From JAGXRK01 sp963804005 (GTDB lineage: Bacteria > Bacteroidota > Ignavibacteria > Ignavibacteriales > Ignavibacteriaceae): 64,000 nucleotides of DNA. The position numbers were made by a program, and so were the translations under genes. Below, in pieces: positions 7,909 through 17,491 of the stretch (the first letter of the stretch is position 1; the number at the start of each line of letters is the position of its first letter). Location: NCBI GenBank assembly GCA_963804005.1, contig CAWDOP010000002.1, positions 62,001-126,000 of the forward strand. The letters are read 5' to 3'. The notes beneath the pieces are model-generated. The model worked only from the letters and a program-made list of their open reading frames with translations, did no database searches and had not been told where the DNA came from.

Positions 7909-9366
7909 TTATTTTAATGTTTCAATTGCTTTGTTAATTCGCTTAATAGTTTCTTCTTTTCCAATGATATGAAGGATATCATAAACACCCGGACCATTTC
8001 CCATCCCGGATACTGCTAATCTTAATGGATGAATTATTTTTCCAATTCCAATTTGTTTTAACTCCGTTAAAGATTTTAATCCGTGCTCATAATCTTCTTT
8101 AGTTGGATTATCCAGATCAGAATATATTTCCGAAAGTGCTTTAAGAAGCTCTGCTGAATCCGGATTCCATCTTTTCCTGACGATTTCTTCCTCGTACGAA
8201 TTTGGAGCTTCAAAAAAGTAAGGGGCATTTATAATAAATTCTTTTACGAAGGAAACTCTTTCCTTCATTGCTTCAATTATAACTAGCAGATAATCATCGG
8301 AAAAAGTAAGAGTTTTATAATCAGAGTTCTGAATTTCAGCTTTCAACATCTGCAGAATTTCACTATTAGTTTTTTTGCGAAGATGTTCTGCATTTAACCA
8401 ATTTAATTTTTGAAGATCGAATACAGCACCGGCTTTATTAACTCGTTCAAGAGAAAATTTTTCAACAAGTTCATCTAAATAATAAAATTCTTTATCATCA
8501 CCTGCATTCCATCCAAGCAGAGCAACAAAATTAATTAAAGTTTCTTTCAAATAACCTTTCGATTGATAATCTTCAACTGCAACATCGCCTTGTCTTTTAC
8601 TTAGTTTTGATCTATCGGGATTTAATAAAAGCGGCAGGTGAGCAAAAACAGGTTTTTCCCATTTAAAAAATTCATAAAGAAGAATATGTTTTGGAGTTGA
8701 TGATAACCATTCTTCACCGCGGATAACGTGAGTTATTTTCATTAAATGATCATCAACCACGTTTGCCAGATGATAAGTAGGGAAGCCATCGCTCTTAATT
8801 AAAACCTGGTCGTCAATATTTGAAGTATCAAATTCAACCCTTTCTCTTATCACATCATCAAACGTTACTTTTTGATTTGAAGGGACATTCAATCTTATTA
8901 CGTGCGGAATACCTAATTCGAGTTTTTCTTTTATTTTTTCCTTTGTAAGATTGAGACAATATTTATCATACTTTGCTTGAGGAAGTTTTTGCCGCTGTTG
9001 TTCTTCGCGAAGTTCCTGCAATCTTTCGGGAGTGCAAAAACAGCAATATGCTTTACCATTTCCCAGTAAATCATTTGCATATTTCTTGTAGATATCTAAA
9101 CGTTGTGACTGCATATAAGGTCCGAATTCTCCTTTAACATCAGGACCTTCATCATACTTTAAACCAATCCAATTTAAAGTGCTGATTAAATTTTCAACTG
9201 CACCTTCTACGTAACGGTTCCGGTCAGTATCTTCAATACGAAGAATAAATTTTCCGTTATGGTGTTTTGCAAAAAGATAATTGTATAATGCTGTTCTTAA
9301 TCCGCCGATATGAAGATAACCGGTTGGACTTGGTGCAAATCGTAAACGTACTGTTTCGCTTATCAT
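7909..9366 (-). CDS. gltX: Glutamyl-tRNA synthetase
   Basis: 485 residues, normal for the family. HIGH box in FAPSPTGYLHIGGLRTALYN (residues 10-29), zinc-site-like cysteines at CCFC (about 110), and the KLSKR catalytic loop in DRSKLSKRQGDVAVEDY (about 250). It charges tRNA-Glu, and the product also feeds tetrapyrrole synthesis in organisms using the C5 route. Because GlnRS is present next door, this enzyme is expected to be discriminating. The gene leads the gltX-glnS pair; 100 bases separate it from the histidine kinase gene upstream. Confidence 0.95.
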   Translation of the reverse strand: MISETVRLRFAPSPTGYLHIGGLRTALYNYLFAKHHNGKFILRIEDTDRNRYVEGAVENLISTLNWIGLKYDEGPDVKGEFGPYMQSQRLDIYKKYANDLLGNGKAYCCFCTPERLQELREEQQRQKLPQAKYDKYCLNLTKEKIKEKLELGIPHVIRLNVPSNQKVTFDDVIRERVEFDTSNIDDQVLIKSDGFPTYHLANVVDDHLMKITHVIRGEEWLSSTPKHILLYEFFKWEKPVFAHLPLLLNPDRSKLSKRQGDVAVEDYQSKGYLKETLINFVALLGWNAGDDKEFYYLDELVEKFSLERVNKAGAVFDLQKLNWLNAEHLRKKTNSEILQMLKAEIQNSDYKTLTFSDDYLLVIIEAMKERVSFVKEFIINAPYFFEAPNSYEEEIVRKRWNPDSAELLKALSEIYSDLDNPTKEDYEHGLKSLTELKQIGIGKIIHPLRLAVSGMGNGPGVYDILHIIGKEETIKRINKAIETLK

Positions 9367-9466
9367 TTCTCTAATTAATAAGTATGAAAATAATGATTAC
9401 AAAATTAGTCAGCTTTGATGACTAAGAAAAGTTAGACCGAATGGCAGGATAAAAATATTTCAGTTA

Positions 9467-11824
9467 TCAGCTACTGACTTTACTTTCAGTATAGTATTTA
9501 ACTTTTTGAATAAACTCCTGACTGTCAATTGGTTTTGGTATGTAGTCTGTTGCTCCTGCTTCAAGACATTTTTCTCTGTCGCCCTTCATAGCAAAAGCTG
9601 TTAAAGCTATTATCGGCGTGTCCTTGTACTCAGGTATCTCTCTGATTTTTTGAGTCGCTTCAAATCCGTTCATAACAGGCATTTGCATATCCATAAGTAT
9701 AATATTGTACTGCTGATGTTGAACTGCCTCAACAGCTTCAACGCCGTTTTCAACAACCACAATTGAATCAAAATTATTTTTCTTTAAAAGTCTAGTTACA
9801 ATAATTTGAGAATGTTTGTAATCTTCAACAAGAAGTATTTTGACAGTATCGACCTTTTCTTTTATTTCTTCTGGTGTAGAAGGCTCATCATATCTGTTTA
9901 TCATTGCATTAATTGTTTCTGCAAGATCTTCAATATTAGAACTGCTTTTAAGCAGCAGTTCTTCGAACAACCCATCAATCTTTTTTAGATCATCCTGATA
10001 ATTTTCTTTACCTGTATAGATAATTATAGGAAGCCTGGAAAAATTTTTATTTGACTTAATCAGCTTTATAAGATCGAAACCATTTATTTCCGGCATATCC
10101 AGATCTATAATTGCAAGATCGAGACTCATATTCTCAATCATACTAATTACTTTGGATGAATGAGATTCTGCAATAGCATTAAAACCTGATTGTTCAACAG
10201 CTTCTTTCATCAAATTAAGAGTGGGAACGTCATCATCAACAATAAGTATGTTAGAGTCTTTTTTAAGCCTGTAACTCATTAATATTTCAACTAAGTACTT
10301 ATAGTTAATTGGTTTTACAAAATATTCAACTGCACCCATCAGAAAAGCTTTTTGCTGCTCTGTTTCAACCGAACAAACAATAACCGGAGTATTTTTTGTT
10401 TTAGGATGTTCTCTTATTTGTTTAAGAAGTTCAAATCCGTTTGTGTCAGGAAGAACTATATCCATCAATACAGCAAGGAAAGATTCATTCTCGACTGATT
10501 TAAGTGCTTGCTGAGCAGAGTTAACAATTAGTGGTTCGTATCCCCATTTAGTTAAATAATTACTCAACAGTTTTGATGTAGCATAGTCATCTTCAACAAC
10601 TAAAACTTTATTCTTTTTCTCAGATGGTTTTGGTAAAGAACTTAACTGTGATTCGATTGAGCTGCTGATATCGGCTGCAATTGAGAATGTATAAGTTGTT
10701 CCTTTACCGATTGCACTTGAAACCGAGATATCTCCTTCAAGCGCTTCAATATATTTCTTTGAAAGAGTTAAACCTAATCCAGTCGTGTTACCTATTTTGG
10801 AATTAAATAGTTCATTTAGTGCAAAAGGCTGAAAGATTTCAGAAACTTTCTTAGCCGGAAGACCGCTGCTAGTGTCAGTAATTCTGAAACTTAGCTTACC
10901 TTTTCCTGAAGCAAAAATCGAAATGCTTATTTTCCCTTTTTCTGTGATTCTTACAGAATTTGTAATAATGTTAATTAGTGTGTATCTGAGTTTTTGCGTA
11001 TCAATGTTCAGATGTTCAGGAAGTGCTTTATCAAATTCAATCATGAATTCGATTTTCTTAGAATCAATCTTATCAGAAAAGAGGGTAATAACTTCATTTA
11101 TAAAGTCTTTTAACTTTACATTTGTTTTTGTCGCTTTATTTAAACCGTTTTCAAATTTTGCAAGATCAATTATATCGTTTATAATTGATAAAAGTTCAAA
11201 AGCATTTTCCTTTAAAGTGTTAACATACTCACTCTGTGAAGGGGATAAATTTTCTTCATTTAAAAGCGAAGCAAAGCCCATTATGCTATTTGTTGGAGTT
11301 CGCAGTTCCTGTGCTATTGATGAAATAATATTACTTACAGAATTTCCCGATATAATACGGTTCCCGCTCCATATCTTTAATAAATTTTTAATACTAGAAT
11401 TAACTGATGAGAGATTATCCAATTCACCTTGTGTAAATTTACTTTTTTTCGAAATCTTGAAAATAATTTTTTCAGTCGGAGAAAGAAGAATGTGTGAACA
11501 AGCTTCATTTTGCACAATATCAGTAATTGAAATTTTACAATTGGATTGTGAAGTAAACTCATCAGAACCGGGCTCATTTTTTAGATGTTTGCAATCTTTA
11601 CATTCGAGTGTCGAGTATCTTGTAAGAGATTTTTTTATTAAAGAAGATTTCCCCAACACTTCAAAAGATTGTGAAGAAGTTATTCTAAATAGAACAGCAG
11701 CTTCTAATTCAAATTCAGCAGATACAAAATCACACAACTGAGAAGGAAATTCATCTGAATAAATTAACGCTGTTTGAATAAGTTTGTTATATTTAGTAAC
11801 AAAATCTATTTTGGCACTTTGCAT
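9467..11824 (-). CDS. Hybrid histidine kinase-like protein: GAF-like, HisKA, HATPase, three receivers; H-box His replaced by Gln
   Basis: 785 residues, no membrane helices, so cytoplasmic. Residues 1-150 look like a GAF-type sensor with a cysteine-rich insert (Cys75, 78, 96, 109). A dimerisation helix follows with the H-box QELRTPTNSIMGF: residue 172, normally the phosphorylated His, is Gln (codon CAG at 11311-11309). The ATPase domain keeps the N-box (LINIITNS, 283-290), DTSSG (317-321) and GLGL (349-352). Three receiver domains follow, with likely phospho-acceptors Asp455, Asp574 and Asp712. Without the histidine it cannot autophosphorylate in the usual way. It may be a scaffold or take phosphate from another kinase. 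No output domain. Monocistronic or leading into gltX (100-base gap). Confidence 0.9.
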   Translation of the reverse strand: MQSAKIDFVTKYNKLIQTALIYSDEFPSQLCDFVSAEFELEAAVLFRITSSQSFEVLGKSSLIKKSLTRYSTLECKDCKHLKNEPGSDEFTSQSNCKISITDIVQNEACSHILLSPTEKIIFKISKKSKFTQGELDNLSSVNSSIKNLLKIWSGNRIISGNSVSNIISSIAQELRTPTNSIMGFASLLNEENLSPSQSEYVNTLKENAFELLSIINDIIDLAKFENGLNKATKTNVKLKDFINEVITLFSDKIDSKKIEFMIEFDKALPEHLNIDTQKLRYTLINIITNSVRITEKGKISISIFASGKGKLSFRITDTSSGLPAKKVSEIFQPFALNELFNSKIGNTTGLGLTLSKKYIEALEGDISVSSAIGKGTTYTFSIAADISSSIESQLSSLPKPSEKKNKVLVVEDDYATSKLLSNYLTKWGYEPLIVNSAQQALKSVENESFLAVLMDIVLPDTNGFELLKQIREHPKTKNTPVIVCSVETEQQKAFLMGAVEYFVKPINYKYLVEILMSYRLKKDSNILIVDDDVPTLNLMKEAVEQSGFNAIAESHSSKVISMIENMSLDLAIIDLDMPEINGFDLIKLIKSNKNFSRLPIIIYTGKENYQDDLKKIDGLFEELLLKSSSNIEDLAETINAMINRYDEPSTPEEIKEKVDTVKILLVEDYKHSQIIVTRLLKKNNFDSIVVVENGVEAVEAVQHQQYNIILMDMQMPVMNGFEATQKIREIPEYKDTPIIALTAFAMKGDREKCLEAGATDYIPKPIDSQEFIQKVKYYTESKVSS

Positions 11825-11886
11825 ATTAAGTTAAATTATTTTGTTAGTGTTATAGAAAATTCTGTTCAAAAAGTAAAGATAAATTT

Positions 11887-11918
11887 AACAACTGCAAAAT
11901 ATGAAAAATTCAGTTGTT
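11887..11918. promoter_or_regulatory. Inverted repeat upstream of the hybrid kinase gene
   Basis: AACAACTG (11887-11894) and CAGTTGTT (11911-11918) form a perfect 8-base inverted repeat with 16 bases between, 63 bases before the kinase start. It could be an operator or a hairpin; on the plus strand the second arm runs into T-rich sequence. Confidence 0.3.
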
Positions 11919-11973
11919 TTTCATACTTTTTGCCCTTTATATTTATAATGTATAGAAGGCGATAGGCAAGCCT

Positions 11974-12060
11974 ATGAAATTACTAATGTTTATATGGTTA
12001 TGGTTTTCTTTACTGCTCAATTTGCTATTTATTTTAATAGGACAAATATTTAACACATAG
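11974..12060 (+). CDS. Possible 28-residue hydrophobic microprotein
   Basis: The only notable content of the 444-base gap between the divergent kinase and outer-membrane protein genes. The frame starts MKLLMFIWLWFSLLLNLLFI and stops after one transmembrane-like helix. The start is preceded by a short palindrome (ATAGGC-AA-GCCTAT) and no strong ribosome site. It could equally be chance hydrophobic sequence in AT-rich DNA. The rest of the gap (12061-12268) shows nothing I can support beyond presumably containing the promoter for the next gene. Confidence 0.2.
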   Translation: MKLLMFIWLWFSLLLNLLFILIGQIFNT

Positions 12061-12268
12061 TTGCTATTAAAGGTGCTGGCTTATTAAAACTTCTGGATCG
12101 GATGATATTCCTTATTCAACATTAATTATTCTCCATTTTTCCTGACTCCGAATATCTAAAATCGTTTAGCGTAATAATAGGGCACAATATTTATTCATTT
12201 ATTTGATAGGGACTTGATAAAACGTTGCACTTCACTTAGATTTCGCACAAATAAATCCGAAACCGCTT

Positions 12269-15200
12269 TTGAAATTTCGAACTGTTTATCTTTTAACGAA
12301 TATTTTTTGCTTGTTAGTACTAACTAAGGTATTTGCTCAGCAAAGCTATAACAAAATAATTGTTACCGACAAACTCACAATAAACTTTGAAAATAAATAT
12401 TTCCTTTCTGCTGTAAACATCGTTCCTAATTCAGAAAGCATAGTACTTCGTGGAAACATTCTGAAAAAAGACGATTACTTGGTTTCTTACTCTACCGCAT
12501 CTTTTCAATTATCTGAATCTCTGCCGTATTCTATTTTTGATACTTTGATCGTTACTTATCAAACCATAAGACTCGGACTTAAAAAAGAATATAAAAGGAG
12601 AAGTCTTGTAGTTAAATACGATGAACAATTTGGTGATACAGTAAGAATACTTCAAACGGAATCTGGCGGTTTTTCTTCTGAATCAATATTTGGTTCTGGG
12701 ATTCAGAAAAGCGGAACTATTGTTCGTGGTTTTACTGTGGGAACTACAAAAGATTTTTCGCTGAATAGTGGATTACGATTACAGCTGTCAGGAAGACTTT
12801 CAGATGATATTGAAATTGTTGCCGCATTGACTGATGAAAATACACCAATCCAACCTGAAGGTAATACTGAAAGACTGGAAGAACTTGATAAAGTTTTTAT
12901 CCAGGTTAAACATCCAAATGCAGTTGGTACTTTTGGGGATTATCAACTAAGAAAAAGATTCGGTGAGTTTGGTATTATTGATAGAAAACTTCAAGGACTG
13001 ATGGGTGAATTTTTTATTTCTGATTATTCCGGTTACGTTGCAATTGCAAGCTCACGCGGAAAATTTAATTCAAATTTATTTAACGGCATTGATGGTGTTC
13101 AGGGACCATACCGTTTAAGCGGAATTAATAATGAAAGAGATATTACAATTATTGCAGGCACAGAAAAAGTTTTTCTTGACGGCATTGAAATGAAACGAGG
13201 CGAGAATAATGATTATGTTGTCGAATACTCAAATGCAACTGTTACATTTACTCCGAACAGACTTATCACTTCAGCTTCAAGAATAAATATAGATTTTGAG
13301 TATACAGACAGAAGGTACTCCCGAAATTTTCTCGGTGCAGGAACGGGTGGAAAATTTTTTAATGATAAACTTGATATTAAGTTTCAGTATTTGCGTGAAG
13401 GTGATGATCAGGATGCACCAATTGATATTACTTTATCTGATCAGGATAAGGAAATACTATCGCTTGCGGGAGATGATCGAAGCAAAGCTGTTAAATCCGG
13501 CGTAACATTAGCAGAACCAGATTCGCTAGGAATTGTAAAAGGTATTTATACAAAAGTTGATACTCTTATAAATAATGTCCCATATTCTTATTATGTTTTT
13601 GATCCCGGAGCAACTAATGCAATATATAATGTCAGCTTCAGTTATGTGGGTGAAGGTAAAGGTGATTATGTACGTGAAAGTCTTGGTAATTATAAATTCA
13701 TTGGAATTGGTCTTGGTGGATATTTGCCAATCATTTATTTACCAGCACCGCAGTTAAAACAAATAGGAAATATTGTTGTTGACATAAAGCCATTCAAAGA
13801 TTTAACAATTAGTCTTGAGTATGCCGGAAGTCTATGGGATAAAAACAGATTCTCAAGTCTTGATGATAACGATAACTATGGATATGCAAGAAATATTTCT
13901 CTTAAACTTAATCCTACAGAAGTTAAGATAGGATCACTCAACTTAGGAAAAGCAGGATTGAATTTTCGTGATAGATTCATTCAGGATAAATTCACTTCAG
14001 CAGATAGATTTAATGAAGTTGAATTTAACAGAAATTATAATACCATTCAGTCTCAGGAAAGCGAAGATGAACTTCTGAGAGAAATTGGATTGACATTAAT
14101 TCCAGATAAGAATTTGAACATTAATAGTACAGCAGGATTTTTAAAAATAGGAGAGAACTTCTCATCCGACAGATTTAACAACGTTCTTACTTTTTCAGAT
14201 ATCAAATCCTTCGGCTTAAATTATAATCTTGATTATGTAAAATCAAAAAATGTTTTATTGTCAAGCAGTTGGTTTAGACACAGGGCGAGTGCTTACTATG
14301 TGATTTCTATTTTCAAACCGGCTTTTGAATTTCTTGCTGAAGACAAAACGGATAAACGCAATACTACAGACTCGCTGATTTCAGGCAGCCTGAAATATTT
14401 CGAATATATTCCTTCAATTCAACTTGTTGATGTAAACGGTTTTAACTTCGTTGCAAAGTACTCCATTCGTGATGAATATCTCCCGGTTAACGGCGTTATG
14501 CTGAATGAATCAGTTGCAAATACTCAATCCTATGAAGCTTCATATTCCGGGATTAAGGAAGTGAATACATCTCTTAACTTTACATTCAGAAATAAAAAGT
14601 ATTCTGATACTTTCAAAGAAAAAGGATTTCTCAACAGCGAAACAATTTTAGTCAGATCACAGTCAAAGTTCAGATTCTGGGAGAGAATTTTGACCGGCGA
14701 CTTATTTTATGAGGTATCAACACAACGATCGGCGAAGCTTCAAAAAGTTTTTGTGAGAGTTGAACAGGGAACAGGTAACTTTAAATATCTTGGTGATCTT
14801 AACAATAATGGCATTGCGGATGAAAATGAATTTAGACCAACGATTTATGATGGTGATTACATCCAGGTTACACTTCCAACTGATGAGTTATTCCCTGTAA
14901 TTGATTTGAAAGTAAGTACAAGGTGGAAAATTAATTTTGCAAATCTTTTTGAAAAGAATACTTTTGCAGGAAAATTTTTTAGTTCTGTATCCACAGAAAC
15001 TTTTTGGAGAGTTGAAGAGAACAGCAGAGAAACTGACTATGCAAAAATTTATTTACTTAACTTCAATTACTTTTTAAATGAAACGAATACAATTCGCGGA
15101 TCAAATTATTTGCAGCAGGATTTTTTCTTGTTCGAAAATGATCAGGATCTATCTTTCCGATTCAGATTTACACAACGCAACAGCTTAAATGAGTTTTACG

Positions 15201-15742
15201 ACGGTTATGAAAAAGGATATAATCGTGAAAGAAGCTTAAGAATAAAATTCAAATTGATAAAAGAAATAAGCAATCAAACAGATATCGTTAATGAATCCGA
15301 TAACGTGAGTGCAAATGAAAGCTCGAACAGAAGAAGAATGGTAACTAATAATAATATTGCATCTGATTTTTCGTACAGACCTGTTAGAAGCATTGAAGTT
15401 GGATTCAGAATAAAAGTTGGTAGAAGTGAGGATACTTTTCCGATAAGTCCAACGGCTATAGATTTGAATTCTCAAATGCTAAGGTTTAATTTATCATTTC
15501 TTGGTACAGGAAGATTACGAGTTGAGCTTGAACGCAATGAATTGATTGCAAATACAACACAGAATCTTATTCCATTTGAACTCACAGGAGGAAATCAGAT
15601 TGGAAAGAATTATTATTGGAGAGTTAATTTTGATTACAGATTATCGGCAAATCTTCAAACAACTCTAAGCTATGACGGCAGGTTGCAGGGCGGTGGAAGA
15701 GCAATTCATACAGCAAGAGCCGAAGCGAGAGCGTATTTTTAA
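12269..15742 (+). CDS. Very large predicted outer-membrane beta-barrel protein
   Basis: 1157 residues with a signal peptide (VYLLTNIFCLLVLTKVFAQ, residues 6-24). The mature protein is dominated by short alternating hydrophobic/polar strands and ends in aromatic-rich strands with a C-terminal Phe (RAEARAYF), the hallmark of outer-membrane barrels. The stretch GTIVRGFTVGTTKDFSLNSG followed by LSGRLSDDIEIVAALTDENT is reminiscent of the SprA/surface-protein barrels of FCB bacteria. I cannot name a transport substrate. The only start in the frame is TTG at 12269, since a stop lies at 12218 and no ATG or GTG occurs before the signal peptide. Monocistronic. Confidence 0.75.
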   Translation: MKFRTVYLLTNIFCLLVLTKVFAQQSYNKIIVTDKLTINFENKYFLSAVNIVPNSESIVLRGNILKKDDYLVSYSTASFQLSESLPYSIFDTLIVTYQTIRLGLKKEYKRRSLVVKYDEQFGDTVRILQTESGGFSSESIFGSGIQKSGTIVRGFTVGTTKDFSLNSGLRLQLSGRLSDDIEIVAALTDENTPIQPEGNTERLEELDKVFIQVKHPNAVGTFGDYQLRKRFGEFGIIDRKLQGLMGEFFISDYSGYVAIASSRGKFNSNLFNGIDGVQGPYRLSGINNERDITIIAGTEKVFLDGIEMKRGENNDYVVEYSNATVTFTPNRLITSASRINIDFEYTDRRYSRNFLGAGTGGKFFNDKLDIKFQYLREGDDQDAPIDITLSDQDKEILSLAGDDRSKAVKSGVTLAEPDSLGIVKGIYTKVDTLINNVPYSYYVFDPGATNAIYNVSFSYVGEGKGDYVRESLGNYKFIGIGLGGYLPIIYLPAPQLKQIGNIVVDIKPFKDLTISLEYAGSLWDKNRFSSLDDNDNYGYARNISLKLNPTEVKIGSLNLGKAGLNFRDRFIQDKFTSADRFNEVEFNRNYNTIQSQESEDELLREIGLTLIPDKNLNINSTAGFLKIGENFSSDRFNNVLTFSDIKSFGLNYNLDYVKSKNVLLSSSWFRHRASAYYVISIFKPAFEFLAEDKTDKRNTTDSLISGSLKYFEYIPSIQLVDVNGFNFVAKYSIRDEYLPVNGVMLNESVANTQSYEASYSGIKEVNTSLNFTFRNKKYSDTFKEKGFLNSETILVRSQSKFRFWERILTGDLFYEVSTQRSAKLQKVFVRVEQGTGNFKYLGDLNNNGIADENEFRPTIYDGDYIQVTLPTDELFPVIDLKVSTRWKINFANLFEKNTFAGKFFSSVSTETFWRVEENSRETDYAKIYLLNFNYFLNETNTIRGSNYLQQDFFLFENDQDLSFRFRFTQRNSLNEFYDGYEKGYNRERSLRIKFKLIKEISNQTDIVNESDNVSANESSNRRRMVTNNNIASDFSYRPVRSIEVGFRIKVGRSEDTFPISPTAIDLNSQMLRFNLSFLGTGRLRVELERNELIANTTQNLIPFELTGGNQIGKNYYWRVNFDYRLSANLQTTLSYDGRLQGGGRAIHTARAEARAYF

Positions 15743-15951
15743 TTAGGAATTAGGAAGTAAAAATTAGGAATAAATTTGTTGGAATATCGAATGACGAAGA
15801 TTTATTTTGATTTCATTATCTAAATGAAATTATAAATATGAAACATTGTAAATAACTCCGCAGGAGTCAAATATTTGTAACAGAGAAAATCCCAAAGAAG
15901 AATAGAACTCCGTAGGAGTTCAACAATACACAATAAATAATAATTACAATT
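15743..15951. repeat. Intergenic repeat cluster with CTCC-GGAG palindromes
   Basis: Three copies of the word ATTAGGAA or ATTAGGAAT (15746-15773) are followed by two short palindromes of one design: ACTCC-GCA-GGAGT (15855-15867) and GAACTCC-GTA-GGAGTTC (15905-15921), 50 bases apart. ACTCCGnAGGAGT units are a familiar dispersed repeat in Bacteroidetes-group genomes. The cluster may act as a terminator or mRNA-end structure after the barrel gene. Confidence 0.55.
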
Positions 15952-16413
15952 ATGAACATTATCTCAAACCTAATCGAAGCACACATTTTTCGAGAAATGA
16001 ACGGACAGATAGAATTTCTTCTTCTAAAAAGATCACCAATTCAATATTATCCGAATTTATGGCAAATGATTTCAGGAAAAATCAAATCAAACGAAAAAGC
16101 TTATGAAAGTGCTTTGAGGGAAATTAAAGAAGAAACGGGATTAACTCCGCTAAATTTGTGGGTCGTTCCAAATGTTAATTCATTCTACACAGCAGAAAAT
16201 GACAGCATAACATCTGTTCCGGTTTTTGCAGCAAAAGTCAATTATAATAGTGAAGTTGTTCTTAGCAATGAACACGTAGAATACAAATGGTTATCGGCTG
16301 AAGAAGCAAAAAACCATTTAGCCTGGGTTGGTCAACACAGATCAGTGGATATAATAACAGACTATTTTGTGAATAAGAAGAATTTCTGGGCTCTTGTTGA
16401 AATCAATATTTAA
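15952..16413 (+). CDS. NUDIX hydrolase, MutT/NudB-like
   Basis: 153 residues. The Nudix box fits the pattern GX5EX7REUXEEXGU exactly: GKIKSNEKAYESALREIKEE then TGL (residues 42-64). The surrounding sequence (FLLLKRSPIQYYPNLWQMIS) resembles dihydroneopterin-triphosphate pyrophosphatase-type Nudix proteins, which hydrolyse nucleoside-diphosphate-linked substrates. A folE gene elsewhere in this window makes that substrate, but there is no direct link. ATG start with poor ribosome site; it follows the palindrome repeats. Confidence 0.85.
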   Translation: MNIISNLIEAHIFREMNGQIEFLLLKRSPIQYYPNLWQMISGKIKSNEKAYESALREIKEETGLTPLNLWVVPNVNSFYTAENDSITSVPVFAAKVNYNSEVVLSNEHVEYKWLSAEEAKNHLAWVGQHRSVDIITDYFVNKKNFWALVEINI

Positions 16414-16576
16414 CAATATTACAATTTTTTCAGCGAGCTCAGTTAGTTTGTCTATCTAAAACTAGTCCTAAATCTTATCTACAACAATGTGTTTAACTTA
16501 TGCACTCCTATGGTATATTATTACCAATTGATTATTTTAACGTCATCCAATTTTTAATTTTAATCAGGAGAATATT

Positions 16577-17491
16577 TTGGGTCTCTTAGTCGTCGGATCT
16601 TTGGCATTGGATTCAGTATCAACACCATTTGATAAAGTTGAAGATGCACTTGGTGGATCAGCCACCTACATTTCGCTTGCAGCAAGCTATTTTACCGCAC
16701 CGGTTAATTTAGTCGGAATTGTAGGCAGCGATTTCCCTAAGAATTATATAAAGATGCTTGAAGAACATAATATTGATCTTGAGGGATTAAAAATAGTTGA
16801 AGGCGGAAAAACTTTTCGCTGGTCGGGAAAATATCATTATGATCTTAACGTTCGGGATACTCTTTCAACAGAATTAAATGTATTTGAAAAATTTGATCCG
16901 ATCATTCCGGAGAGCGCAAGAAAATCAAAATACATTTGTCTCGGAAATATTGATCCTGTTCTTCAGAGTAAAGTTTTGGATCAGATGGATGATCCGCAAT
17001 TTGTAGTTTGTGACACTATGAATTACTGGATTGAAGGAAGGAAAAAAGAATTGATGGAACTTCTTCCCAGAGTTTCTGTCTTAATAATTAACGATTCTGA
17101 AGCACGTTTACTTGCTCATGAACCAAATTTAATTAAAGCATCGAAAAAGATTCGGGATTTTGGACCTGAAATTCTGATAATCAAAAAAGGCGAACATGGC
17201 GCCTTGTTATTTACAGAAGATATAATTTTCTCTGCGCCTGCATATCCTATGGAAATGATTAACGATCCAACCGGTGCAGGTGATTCTTTTGCAGGAGGAT
17301 TTATTGGTCATCTTTATAGTAACAGAGATTTATCTCCCAACTGTCTTAAGGCAGCAGTTATTTATGGAAGTACTATGGCTTCCTTCTGCGTAGAAAGATT
17401 CAGTACAAAAGGTTTAGAAGAACTTTCCTTATTCAGAATAAAGGACAGGTTCAGAGAATTCATGAATTTATCCAGATTTGATGAAAGCTAA
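16577..17491 (+). CDS. PfkB-family carbohydrate/nucleoside kinase
   Basis: 304 residues of the ribokinase fold. The signature 2 anion-hole motif is DPTGAGDSFAGGF (about residue 233), the NxxE magnesium motif appears as NDSEA (about 175), and the N-terminal GGSATYISLAAS is the substrate-side glycine pair. The TTG start has a good CAGGAG site 8 bases upstream. It overlaps mtnA by 11 bases, so the kinase is translationally coupled to a methylthioribose-phosphate isomerase. That suggests a role in methylthioadenosine or nucleoside salvage, for example phosphorylating a nucleoside or thioribose, but the true substrate cannot be read from sequence. Adenosine kinase is the main alternative. Confidence 0.85.
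   Translation: MGLLVVGSLALDSVSTPFDKVEDALGGSATYISLAASYFTAPVNLVGIVGSDFPKNYIKMLEEHNIDLEGLKIVEGGKTFRWSGKYHYDLNVRDTLSTELNVFEKFDPIIPESARKSKYICLGNIDPVLQSKVLDQMDDPQFVVCDTMNYWIEGRKKELMELLPRVSVLIINDSEARLLAHEPNLIKASKKIRDFGPEILIIKKGEHGALLFTEDIIFSAPAYPMEMINDPTGAGDSFAGGFIGHLYSNRDLSPNCLKAAVIYGSTMASFCVERFSTKGLEELSLFRIKDRFREFMNLSRFDES

Noticed and set aside
10872..11741. 289-residue open frame on the plus strand opposite the hybrid kinase
   Set aside because: It is the antisense shadow of a clear multi-domain gene, has no motif and no ribosome site, and its composition (Ser/Ile/Phe rich) is that of a complementary frame.
11810..11825. TTGGCAC..TTGC-like word near the kinase start, possibly sigma-54
   Set aside because: Only one base separates TTGGCAC from TTGC where five are needed, and part lies inside the coding sequence.
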